This document shows, in pieces, positions 51,397 through 58,940 of a stretch of DNA of 64,000 nt. The notes under the pieces are model-generated. The model was not told the origin of the DNA. It did no database searches and saw nothing but the letters and a program-made list of their open reading frames with translations. Made by a program: the position numbers and the translations under genes. This DNA is from Rhodospirillaceae bacterium UBA1479 (GTDB lineage: Bacteria > Pseudomonadota > Alphaproteobacteria > Rhodospirillales > Casp-alpha2), in contig DCRZ01000002.1 of NCBI GenBank assembly GCA_002325375.1, positions 434,001 through 498,000 on the forward strand, read 5' to 3'. Within the stretch, counting starts at the first letter, position 1; every line of letters begins with the position of its first letter.

Positions 51397-52116
51397 TCAT
51401 TCTTCCTCGTCAGGGCCGGAAAGAAGATCCCCACTGGCACTAGATGAGGCTTCTGATTCTTGGGCAGGATTGTTGTCGCGCGAGTTCTCGTCGGTATGAA
51501 ATTGCCCGGTCTCGGACCACAGTTTGACGTGCTCGGAGTATGCTAACGGGGCGAGAAGATCGATACCTGGTAAGATGTCGATCGGGGTGACTTGTTCTTC
51601 CTTGTCTCGATCATGAACCCTGACCGCCCCCTTGCGCCGTAGGAACGCCAGTATCTCCAGAAGGCGAGCCTCTTTTGGTGGCTCAGTTTCTGCAGCAATT
51701 TGAATTTTGTCGACTAAGTCGTCCGTCGTGATCGAGACGACGCCGTAGTCGTCGCAATTGGCCGCGCGAATTCCTTCTTCATAAGCAAGCCGCAAACATA
51801 GAAGGACGAGGGTTTGATCTTTTTTGAAGCGTGTTTGTTGCCAGCCGAAGGGAGTTTCAACGACTTTAAGGGCAACCATTCGTTCTCTCGGGCGGACTTC
51901 CAGGTCAAAACCTAAAGTGCCGAAAAACCGACGTACGAATGTCTCGTGGCGCTTGATCACTTCGAAATAACGCCGGCTTGCGCCGCTGCCGGTTGAGTAT
52001 AGGCATTGTTGGAACAAAAGTGCTTGCAACGCCCCTCGTAAATCTTCCTCGCTCGTCTTTGCTGCCCCGCTCTCGGGATCGACAATGTCTGAAAATTCCT
52101 TGAGTTCGCTATGCAT
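51397..52116 (-). CDS. jetB: JetB: DUF4194 Wadjet subunit
   Basis: The 239-residue protein has the DUF4194 character: winged-helix-like body with SGASRRYFEVIKRHETFVRRFFGTLGFDLEV (internal part distinctive), AYEEGIRAANCDDYGVVSITTDDLVDKI and a C-terminal acidic tail (SASGDLLSGPDEEE). JetB is the KITE-like partner in the MukB/JetC complex. Start 52116 overlaps the jetA stop region and has GGGAG upstream; the longer reading to 52203 lies inside jetA. JetB ends four bases before jetC. Confidence 0.9.
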   Translation of the reverse strand: MHSELKEFSDIVDPESGAAKTSEEDLRGALQALLFQQCLYSTGSGASRRYFEVIKRHETFVRRFFGTLGFDLEVRPRERMVALKVVETPFGWQQTRFKKDQTLVLLCLRLAYEEGIRAANCDDYGVVSITTDDLVDKIQIAAETEPPKEARLLEILAFLRRKGAVRVHDRDKEEQVTPIDILPGIDLLAPLAYSEHVKLWSETGQFHTDENSRDNNPAQESEASSSASGDLLSGPDEEE

Positions 52117-52117
52117 G

Positions 52118-53548
52118 TCATGCTCCCTTCGCGGTTCGCCGGACAATGAAATCGGAGCATACGATCCAGTCGTTGGCGACAACCTGATCGTTAATAGGTT
52201 CAACCTGGTACCAACGCATTAAATGGCCTGAGAAAAGAAAGTTCAGTTCTCGGAGCCTCTCAAAGACAATGAAATCGTCGAGTGTCCTAATTTGCATGTC
52301 GGAACCACTAATTTGAGTGGCCGTCCCCAACTGGCTTTCAAGGTATTGGCAGACGCCGTTGATCGTCGGCTGCAAGCGGTGGAAGAATTGCCGCTTGGCT
52401 TTCTCGAACGCCAATACAGCAGGATCCCGCGGTGGAATTCTCAAGGCTTGTCGGCCGATTTGCCTTCGCTCTTTTGGGCCTTGGTAGAGATGGGCCGGGC
52501 CACTAGGAAGTGAAAACCCCAAAACTTTCGTCGCGGCGTCCACAGGTGCCTCATCAGAACATTGGGCTGCACCTAGGGCTTTAAGCGCTTCGGATAAAAG
52601 GCCGACATTGTTATCGGAGATACGGTCCATATATCGAACGGTATTCCGAATTCGGCGTTCAAGGCGGGCCGTCGTCACGTCGATGATACGTAGGCTTTCA
52701 TCCAGACTCTCAAACACGCGCAAAACCTGATCAACTTCCGCCAGGACGATAGTCTCACCGTGTTGAATCGAGGCGGCGCGCCCTTCCTTGAAATAGGCAC
52801 TGGCTAACTGCTGGACTTTCAATGGTTCATCATGGAAGCGAAGGCACAGATCGATAATCTTCGAACGAAATCTAAACGGGTTGTTGTTTGTCCGAAGGCG
52901 CTTGTAATCCTCGATCAGGTGTCGTTCGACGAATTCTTCAAAAAATTGGCGCAACAATCCGGCTAGGCTGGTTTGGCTAAGAATCTCATTTTCTATTTTC
53001 CTCATTGCGCCGCTGACTGTTCTCAGGTGGCGCGCGAAGGACTCAGACGACTTCGCCGCGTTTCGCAACGTCTCGCTTCGATCTTCCGGGTTGTTCCATG
53101 CTGCTTCAAGAGAGCCAAGAACGCTCAAAACAGCGCCACCATAGGATCTGGCTTCGCCTCGAGAGAGCTCAAACAAAAACTGAAGAATGAGTCGTGCGTT
53201 GGGATCAAAATCGACAATTTTTCGATATCTGTCGCGATGTTCAATGAGCCACCCAGTTGAGACAAGCCGAGAGTAGGCAACGTATCGCCGCTGGTCAGAA
53301 GACGATGAGTCAGCTTTGGGAATAAGCAAGTCCTCTCCCTCGTCTTGGAAAGACAGGTCATCGTGTTGGCTGTCGATGAAATGAGCAATCGACGAAATTA
53401 TCCGTTTGTAACTTGGCGTGTCTCCGAGGATCGAAAATTCGACCTCGTGCAGGTGGAAAAGTAGGTTGATGTAGAAACGTCGACCAGAACTTGCGAGAGG
53501 TCGAAACAACTCGCTCGGGACAAGGGAGAAGAATTCTTCTGTCACCAT
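52118..53548 (-). CDS. jetA: JetA: DUF3375 Wadjet subunit (kleisin-like)
   Basis: This 476-residue protein of the DUF3375 family starts MVTEEFFSLVPSELFRPL and contains ISSIAHFIDSQHDDLSFQ, YLRSEFLRTV-like helices, RIRNTVRYMDRISDNN and a C-terminal part with SQLGTATQISGSDMQ. JetA is the kleisin-like bridging subunit. A GGAGG at about 12 bases precedes the start. It is the first gene of the four-gene jetABCD operon on the minus strand and its stop abuts jetB's start. Confidence 0.88.
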   Translation of the reverse strand: MVTEEFFSLVPSELFRPLASSGRRFYINLLFHLHEVEFSILGDTPSYKRIISSIAHFIDSQHDDLSFQDEGEDLLIPKADSSSSDQRRYVAYSRLVSTGWLIEHRDRYRKIVDFDPNARLILQFLFELSRGEARSYGGAVLSVLGSLEAAWNNPEDRSETLRNAAKSSESFARHLRTVSGAMRKIENEILSQTSLAGLLRQFFEEFVERHLIEDYKRLRTNNNPFRFRSKIIDLCLRFHDEPLKVQQLASAYFKEGRAASIQHGETIVLAEVDQVLRVFESLDESLRIIDVTTARLERRIRNTVRYMDRISDNNVGLLSEALKALGAAQCSDEAPVDAATKVLGFSLPSGPAHLYQGPKERRQIGRQALRIPPRDPAVLAFEKAKRQFFHRLQPTINGVCQYLESQLGTATQISGSDMQIRTLDDFIVFERLRELNFLFSGHLMRWYQVEPINDQVVANDWIVCSDFIVRRTAKGA

Positions 53549-54053
53549 GGCCTTCAGCTTCCTCCACGGACTCGCATGCTCATCTCTAACTGCTAGCGTT
53601 GCATTCTTAAGAAGTATTTTGCGCCATAAATTCTAGCGCCAAGGTTGTTTCAAGAAAATCTTAGATGCATCTAACCCCTGTGGAATTTTATGTAGGATTG
53701 GTTGAACCGGGCAGGAAATTGGCGCCGAGAAATCATTTTGTTTTTGTTTATGTGATGGCGAAAGGACTTTTTCTGTGCACTTCCATTCTCTGCCGGTTTG
53801 AGCGAGACTCCGCCCTGGAGCCGCGACGCACGGCTCTGGGGCTTGGAAACCCCTCACAGAGCGGTCGTTACTGACCGTAACAGTGACCCTGACTTCTGGT
53901 CGGGGTGCCTGGGCTATGTCCAGGCCACCCGGCTAAAAACCCAGGGGCCGTCTCTGTGCGGTTTTTCCAACACCCCGATCACCAGTCTGGTTGAAGCCAC
54001 CTTCCAGCGGGCGCGCTGGAGGCTCTGGCCTCGGACTTTGGGAGAGGGTTCTC
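53549..54053. other. Intergenic region upstream of jetABCD, with strong hairpins
   Basis: About 500 bases separate jetA and the secreted-protein gene. The left half (53549-53789) is AT-richer, with no supported gene; it should contain the jet promoter on the minus strand. The right half holds the multi-hairpin block listed separately. Confidence 0.6.
53815..54040 (+). ncRNA. Candidate structured RNA or mobile-intron remnant
   Basis: Successive hairpins are visible: GAGCCG/CGGCTC near 53818, CTCTG-GGG/CCC-CAGAG near 53835, CGGTC/GACCG near 53860, ACCCTGAC/GTCGGGGT near 53885, CCTGG/CCAGG near 53910, and TCCAGCG/CGCTGGA near 54005. There is no ORF with a ribosome-binding site in it. The first hairpin and the following stem recall the end domains of group II introns (D5/D6), but no reverse-transcriptase gene is present and the D5 bulge is missing. 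An RNA or a structured leader of the 54054 gene are both possible. Confidence 0.4.
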
Positions 54054-54575
54054 ATGCAACTTGGAAATAGATGGATCGCCGGCCTCTTGGCCGGTGGAAT
54101 TGCTGCGGCCATGGTGGCGCATCAGCCTGCGGCAGCGCAAGACACCCAACTGGGTGTTTGGGAGTACGATGCGAACAACGACAGTTTAACCAAGACGCGA
54201 TCACACGCTGCGTTCGTTTTCGACGGGTCGGCGGCAAAGCTTGGATTGTTGGTGGTGAAATGCGATCGGGAGGATCTGGCGCCCTACGTCAAATATACTC
54301 GCCACGGCGTTTTTTTCGGCACGGATGGCCCGACCTTGGCTCGATATCGTGTCGATGAAAATGACCTTCACGAAGAAGATTGGCGGCTATTCGAGAAAAG
54401 CGTTGTGAACTTCAATAAGGGGCAGGTCTACGGCATGGTCCAGCAGATGATCACTGGCTCCTCAGTCACCGTCGAGGTCTCGGACTTTCGTTATCGAAAG
54501 TATCGGACGGTGTTCGGTTTAAAGGGCTCGGCTAGCGCCTTGAACAAGGTTCTGGAGAACTGCGGCGACAAGTGA
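54054..54575 (+). CDS. Hypothetical secreted protein
   Basis: The 173-residue protein has a signal peptide (IAGLLAGGIAAAMVAHQPAAAQ, cut near residue 29). The mature part is mixed alpha/beta, with KYTRHGVFFGTDGPTLARYR, a Glu-rich stretch (NDLHEEDWRLFEK) and the C-terminal KGSASALNKVLENCGD pattern often seen in alphaproteobacterial secreted proteins such as the VasI/TagO-like group. I do not assign a function. It lies after the structured region and before the methyltransferase gene, and may belong to the mobile cassette or predate it. Confidence 0.6.
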   Translation: MQLGNRWIAGLLAGGIAAAMVAHQPAAAQDTQLGVWEYDANNDSLTKTRSHAAFVFDGSAAKLGLLVVKCDREDLAPYVKYTRHGVFFGTDGPTLARYRVDENDLHEEDWRLFEKSVVNFNKGQVYGMVQQMITGSSVTVEVSDFRYRKYRTVFGLKGSASALNKVLENCGDK

Positions 54576-54669
54576 GATTGAGGCTGATTTCAATAACTTG
54601 TGCTGACTAAGGTATCAATCGCACAAAATATTGTTGCGCCGAGGTTTTCCCTCGCGTTACGATTCAGGC

Positions 54670-54750
54670 GTTATCTCCCTACCAAGGAGGGTGTGAAGGG
54701 GAGATGGCAGTGGTCTTAACCGCTGCTGTCTCGTCGTCCTTGGTGGGCCA
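54670..54750 (+). promoter_or_regulatory. Structured leader before DNA methyltransferase gene
   Basis: Two stems: CTCCCT/AGGAGGG-like near 54670, and GCAGTGGT (54706-54713) with ACCGCTGC (54718-54725), eight base pairs with a four-base loop CTTA. It lies about 57-110 bases before the start at 54783. Confidence 0.45.
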
Positions 54751-54782
54751 TCGGACAGCGGCACATTTGTGGAGCAAGTCCG

Positions 54783-56177
54783 ATGGGAAAGCACCCTCTT
54801 CCCGAAAAGCATCATAACCAGCGCCTCTACGTCGACGAGATTCTCGTTGATCAGGTCGAGTACGTCCCGATTGAAGTTCTGTCCCCGTATCGGGGGCACG
54901 CCCGCAAACATCCGAAAAGACAACTGAAGGCACTGGAACGCGGGATTGCGGCGTTCGGGTTCATCGTCCCAGTCTTGGTGGGGGAGGATGGTGAGGTCGT
55001 CGCCGGCCATGCCCGCGTCCTGGTCGCCAAGCAGTTGGGGTATACGAAGGTTCCGGTGATCCGCCTACCACATCTGAGCCCAGCTCAGATCCGAGCCTTC
55101 CGGCTTGCCGACAACAAACTTGCTGAACTAAGTGAGTGGGACGGGGAGAAGCTGGCCCTCGAACTCCGGGACTTGATCGAGATCGACTTCGACGTCGACC
55201 TGACAGGGTTCGAGGCGGCAGAGGTGGACCTCATCATCGACAGCCAGTTCTCTCCGGTCGGCGCGACGCCGGCGGACGAGGTGCCAAGTGTAGCAGACGA
55301 GCCGGTGTCGTGCCTGGGCGACCTATGGATGCTCGACGAGCAGTGCGTCTTGTGCGGCGACGCCCGGGATCCAGACGCCTACGCCGCCGTCCTACAGGGC
55401 CGCCTCGGAGCCATGGTGATCACGGATTCTCCGTACAACGTTAAGGTCCAGGGCAACGTCTGCGGTTCGGGGGCCATCAAGCATGGCGAGTTCGTCATGG
55501 CCTCGGGTGAGATGTCGGAGGAGCAATTCCGGGGTTTCCTGGAAGCCAGCATCCGCAATCTCCTCATATCGACGGCGCCGGGATCGCTCCACTACCTGTT
55601 CATGGATTGGCGGCATCTCCGCGTGTTGCAGGAGGTCTGTGACAGGCTCTACGGCCCCCAGGTAAACCTGTGTGTCTGGGTCAAGACGAACGGCGGCATG
55701 GGATCGTTCTACCGGTCCCGGCACGAACTGGTGGTCATCTACAAGAACGGTTCGGCGCCCCACGTCAATAACGTCAAGCTTGGCCAGTATGGCCGCAACC
55801 GTACCAACGTTTGGGAGTACGAGGGGGCCAATAGCCTGTCCCCGAAGCGACGGGCAGACCTGGCGCTGCATCCGACTGTGAAACCCGTGGCGATGATCGC
55901 CGACGCCATCCGGGATGCCTCCAACCGCGGCGACTTGATCCTAGACCCATTCCTCGGATCCGGCACCACGGTGATCGCTTGCGAACAGACTGGGCGCACC
56001 TGTGCCGGGATGGAACTGGACCCCAAGTACGTGGATGTCATCGTCCGGCGGTGGGAATCCTTCACCGGCGGTGAGGCGCGCCATGCCGGCACCGGCCTGA
56101 CCTTCAGGGAGATGGCGGACCACCGGAGCGGCAATGTCTTGATGCTGCCGGCGCCGTCACAGGGTGGGGAGGCGTGA
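54783..56177 (+). CDS. DNA methyltransferase with N-terminal ParB-like domain
   Basis: This 464-residue protein has a ParB-N-like domain (VPIEVLSPYRGHARKHPKRQLKALERG, then VVAGHARVLVAKQLGYTKVPVIRL, about residues 24-98). A beta-class N6/N4 methylase core follows: TDSPYNVKV at motif IV (about 217-225) and DPFLGSGTTVIACEQTGRTCAG at the SAM-binding motif I. In motif IV the usual DPPY reads DSPY. It methylates adenine or cytosine in DNA, and its ParB-like domain presumably guides it to sites. It opens a phage-like cassette, directly followed by a DUF5681 gene. A terminal helix (GNVLMLPAPSQGG) is unremarkable. Confidence 0.88.
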   Translation: MGKHPLPEKHHNQRLYVDEILVDQVEYVPIEVLSPYRGHARKHPKRQLKALERGIAAFGFIVPVLVGEDGEVVAGHARVLVAKQLGYTKVPVIRLPHLSPAQIRAFRLADNKLAELSEWDGEKLALELRDLIEIDFDVDLTGFEAAEVDLIIDSQFSPVGATPADEVPSVADEPVSCLGDLWMLDEQCVLCGDARDPDAYAAVLQGRLGAMVITDSPYNVKVQGNVCGSGAIKHGEFVMASGEMSEEQFRGFLEASIRNLLISTAPGSLHYLFMDWRHLRVLQEVCDRLYGPQVNLCVWVKTNGGMGSFYRSRHELVVIYKNGSAPHVNNVKLGQYGRNRTNVWEYEGANSLSPKRRADLALHPTVKPVAMIADAIRDASNRGDLILDPFLGSGTTVIACEQTGRTCAGMELDPKYVDVIVRRWESFTGGEARHAGTGLTFREMADHRSGNVLMLPAPSQGGEA

Positions 56178-56178
56178 C

Positions 56179-56589
56179 ATGGCGATCAAGAAGAAGCCGA
56201 AGAAGGGCTACGAGGTAGGCTACAAGAAGCCGCCCAAGCATAGCCAATTCAAACCTGGCCAGTCAGGCAATCCGAAGGGCCGGCCCAGTGGCGCCAAAAA
56301 TCTCTCGACGGAGCTGTTGGAGGAGCTCCATGAGCGTGTACGTGTCACGGAAGACGGCAAACAGAAGACGATCTCCAAGCAGCGAGCAATGCTCAAGTCG
56401 TTGATGGCCAAAGCCGTCAAAGGCGACACCAAGGCCGCCAATACCCTTCTCAACATGTTCCTCAAACTGGTCCCTGCAGAGGAGAAGGACACGGAAGGCA
56501 GGGAATTCACCCGAACCGATGAGCAGGTCCTGGAGGACTTCAAGGCCGCTTTGCTGTCGCAGGCACTAAACAAGGAAAAAGGTCTATGA
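56179..56589 (+). CDS. DUF5681 domain protein
   Basis: This 136-residue protein opens with a Lys-rich segment (AIKKKPKKGYEVGYKKPP) and the DUF5681 signature QFKPGQSGNPKGRPSGAKN (about residues 23-41). It continues with helices and a C-terminal acidic tail. DUF5681 genes lie beside DNA methylases and terminases in phage-related mobile cassettes; function unknown. The start at 56179 follows GGGGAGG by eight bases; an earlier in-frame start at 56164 overlaps the methylase stop. It overlaps the terminase start by four bases. Confidence 0.8.
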   Translation: MAIKKKPKKGYEVGYKKPPKHSQFKPGQSGNPKGRPSGAKNLSTELLEELHERVRVTEDGKQKTISKQRAMLKSLMAKAVKGDTKAANTLLNMFLKLVPAEEKDTEGREFTRTDEQVLEDFKAALLSQALNKEKGL

Positions 56590-58016
56590 ACGACCATCAT
56601 GATGTAGACCGAGAGCTATTAAGAGCGATCTATCGGACCGACTTAAAAGCGTTTTACCGGAAGGCGGTCGAGGAACTCTTTCCGGGCCGGAGCTACCATC
56701 CCGCCGAATACATCGCAGCGGTCACCTATGCGCTGAGCCAGGTTCTGGATGGCGAGGTTACCCGACAGATCATCAATATGCCCCCGCGCCATTTCAAATC
56801 GACGATCGTTTCGATCGTGTTCCCGGCCTTTGTCCTGGGCCACGATCCGAGCCGAAAGATCATCTGCGTCTCTTACGGAAGCGATTTGGCCGCGGAACTG
56901 CACAATCTGACCCGCGAACTTATGAAATCGGATTTTTACCGGTGGGTGTTCACGGAAACGAAGATCAAGGCCGGCAAGGACACGGAGACGGAGATCAAAA
57001 CCACCAAGAACGGTGGGCGGCGTGCAGTTTCCACAGGAGGGCCGATCACCGGGTTCGGCGCTGACTTGATCATCGGGGACGATCTCATGAAGCCGGAGGA
57101 CGCCAACAGCGAGGTGAAGCGTGCGAAGGCCAACAGCTACCTACAAAGCACACTTCTATCGCGGCTGGAGGAGAAGAAGCATGGCGCCATGGTCTTGGTG
57201 CAACAGCGCCTCCACGTGGACGACACCACAGGCCATTTGCTCGATAGCGGAAACTGGGAACACCTAAGCCTGCCGGCGATCGCGGTAAAGAAGGAGAAGA
57301 TCTACGTCGGAGACGAGCAGTGGTTCCTGCGGGAACCGGGAGAGGCATTGGATCCTGTCCGTGAGGACCTGGAGACCCTAGCAAAAATCAAAGCCGAAGT
57401 CGGCGAACAAGTGTTTTCATCCCAATGGCAGCAATTCCCCACCTTGCCCGGCGGGAACATGTTGAAGCTTGAGCAGTTCCGGCGGTACGAGGTCCTGCCG
57501 CCCAGGCATTGGTTGGAGTACTACGTGCAAAGCTGGGACACGGCCGTAACGGCATCGGATACCAGCGACTACTCCGTCTGTACGACCTGGGGGAAGCGCG
57601 GTAACCACCACTACCTGATCGACGTATGCCGGGTGAAGTTGGAATACCCGGATCTCCGGAAGGCTGTGGAGGAGCAATTTCTGAAGCATGGACCCAAGTT
57701 GGTGATCTTGGAGGGCTCGCACATCGGAAAAGCGCTGTACCGTGAATTCTACCGCTCCAAGTACTGCAGAGAAACCAACGATGGCCCGATCGTGTTCAAG
57801 TTTTACACGCCGAGGGTCAGCAAAGAGGAAAGGGCAGCCGTTCAGTCCGTGAAGATCGAACAAGGGTTCGTCTGGTTGCCAACAGTAGCGGATTGGCTGG
57901 AAGTCTTCGAAAAGGAAGTCAGGGAGTTTCCGGTCGGCAAAAACGATGACCAGGTGGACAGCATGGTCCAGTACTTGGCTGTCATTGCGCTCCGGATCCC
58001 AAGGGTTAATTGGTAG
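56586..58016 (+). CDS. Phage terminase large subunit
   Basis: The 476-residue motor has an ATPase half with the Walker-like NMPPRHFKSTIVSIV (about residues 60-74), a Walker-B-like DLIIGDDLMKPED (about 160-172) and a nuclease half with YVQSWDTAVTASDTSDYSVC. These mark the DNA-packaging terminase family. No portal, capsid or tail gene is in the window, so it is either the remnant of a prophage or a cassette-borne gene. It overlaps the DUF5681 gene. A hairpin with weak T run follows at 58049. Confidence 0.88.
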   Translation: MNDHHDVDRELLRAIYRTDLKAFYRKAVEELFPGRSYHPAEYIAAVTYALSQVLDGEVTRQIINMPPRHFKSTIVSIVFPAFVLGHDPSRKIICVSYGSDLAAELHNLTRELMKSDFYRWVFTETKIKAGKDTETEIKTTKNGGRRAVSTGGPITGFGADLIIGDDLMKPEDANSEVKRAKANSYLQSTLLSRLEEKKHGAMVLVQQRLHVDDTTGHLLDSGNWEHLSLPAIAVKKEKIYVGDEQWFLREPGEALDPVREDLETLAKIKAEVGEQVFSSQWQQFPTLPGGNMLKLEQFRRYEVLPPRHWLEYYVQSWDTAVTASDTSDYSVCTTWGKRGNHHYLIDVCRVKLEYPDLRKAVEEQFLKHGPKLVILEGSHIGKALYREFYRSKYCRETNDGPIVFKFYTPRVSKEERAAVQSVKIEQGFVWLPTVADWLEVFEKEVREFPVGKNDDQVDSMVQYLAVIALRIPRVNW

Positions 58017-58048
58017 GCTGCCGAAATCGACCTTCATTTCTCTTTGGT

Positions 58049-58078
58049 GGGGGCGGCGAGAATGCTGCCCCCGATTTT
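58049..58078 (+). terminator. Possible terminator after terminase gene
   Basis: GGGGGCGGC (58049-58057), loop GAGAAT, GCTGCCCCC (58064-58072), then GATTTTG. The stem is strong with one wobble but the T run is short. Confidence 0.55.
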
Positions 58079-58166
58079 GTCGATCAATTGACTGGACTTC
58101 CGCTGCGAACAGAGCGGTACTGATCCCACGCGGTGAGGGACGCCAGGGCCCCTGAAAAGCCTCCAA

Positions 58167-58216
58167 CCACCGCCCGCCCGGACCGGTCCGACGACCGGCC
58201 GGGGTCTGGGCGGTGG
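58167..58216 (+). promoter_or_regulatory. Long hairpin leader before DUF3489 gene
   Basis: CCACCGCCC (58167-58175) pairs with GGGCGGTGG (58208-58216), with inner complementary stretches around CCCGG/CCGG. A strong stem of about 9 plus 5 bp sits 42 bases before the start at 58258. A short CAGGGCCCCTG palindrome precedes it. Confidence 0.5.
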
Positions 58217-58257
58217 AAGCCCCTGCATCCCGCGGGGCGCGATCACGGAGGTGAAAT

Positions 58258-58512
58258 ATGACCGCCCAGACCAAATCGAAAACCACCAAACCCCAGCCCA
58301 CCAAATCTGCAACCATCCTGAAGTTCATCAGCCGGCCTTCGGGCGCCAGCCTAGGCGTCCTGGAGAAGGCCACAGGCTGGCAGCCTCACAGCGTCCGCGC
58401 GGCGCTCACCGGCCTGCGCAAGGCTGGCCATGCCATCGAGCGCGATAAGGACGCCAAGGGGGTCACCATCTACCGCGTCACCAAGGTGGCATCGGCGGCG
58501 GACGCATGCTGA
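58258..58512 (+). CDS. DUF3489 domain protein
   Basis: The 84-residue protein starts MTAQTKSKTTKPQPTK, then the DUF3489 core SATILKFISRPSGASLGVLEKATGWQPHSVRAALTGLRKAGH, a winged-helix-like fold, and ends with a short acidic tail. The family is found directly upstream of DUF2924 and serine recombinase genes in alphaproteobacterial mobile cassettes; it may act as a small DNA-binding regulator (inference). ATG 58258 follows GGAGGTG by seven bases. It overlaps the DUF2924 gene by seven bases. Confidence 0.85.
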   Translation: MTAQTKSKTTKPQPTKSATILKFISRPSGASLGVLEKATGWQPHSVRAALTGLRKAGHAIERDKDAKGVTIYRVTKVASAADAC

Positions 58513-58940
58513 GCCTGGACGACCTGGACGGCATGACGACGGTGGAACTGCGGGCGGCCTGGGAAGACGACCTGGGTCGTCCGCCGCCCTCCCGGGCGAG
58601 CGCCGACTGGATGCGCTCGGTGCTCGCCTACCGCATCCAGGAATGGGCGGGCCCGCGCCTGTCCAACGCCACCAAGCGGGAACTCGAGCGTATCGCCCGG
58701 GCGATCGAGAAGGACCGGGGCCACCAACCGAAGCCGACGAGGCAACTGAAGGCCGGGACCAAGCTGCTCCGCGAATGGAACGGCGTCGTCCATGAGGTGC
58801 AGGTGCTCGACGACGGCGCCGAATACCGGAGCACCCGGTTCCCCAGCCTCACGGCCGTCGCCAAGGAAATCACGGGGGCCCACTGGTCGGGCCCCCGGTT
58901 CTTCGGCCTGAAGACGCGGGGTAAAGCCGATGGCCGCTGA
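58506..58940 (+). CDS. DUF2924 domain protein
   Basis: This 144-residue protein is of the DUF2924 type, seen in MTTVELRAAWEDDLGRPPP near the N-terminus, MRSVLAYRIQEWAGPRLSNATKREL and the C-terminal EVQVLDDGAEYRSTRFPSLTAVAKEITGAHWSGPRFFGL. The C-terminal half resembles the DNA-binding domains found with serine recombinases. It lies between DUF3489 and the recombinase and overlaps both. The very high GC content matches the first part of the recombinase gene but exceeds the terminase gene. Confidence 0.88.
   Translation: MLSLDDLDGMTTVELRAAWEDDLGRPPPSRASADWMRSVLAYRIQEWAGPRLSNATKRELERIARAIEKDRGHQPKPTRQLKAGTKLLREWNGVVHEVQVLDDGAEYRSTRFPSLTAVAKEITGAHWSGPRFFGLKTRGKADGR

Noticed and set aside
53815..53850. 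Complete group II intron
   Set aside because: No reverse-transcriptase ORF and the D5 bulge and tetraloop are missing; kept only as a remnant possibility.
54783..58016. Intact prophage
   Set aside because: Only a methylase, DUF5681 and terminase are present; no capsid, portal, tail or lysis genes in the window.
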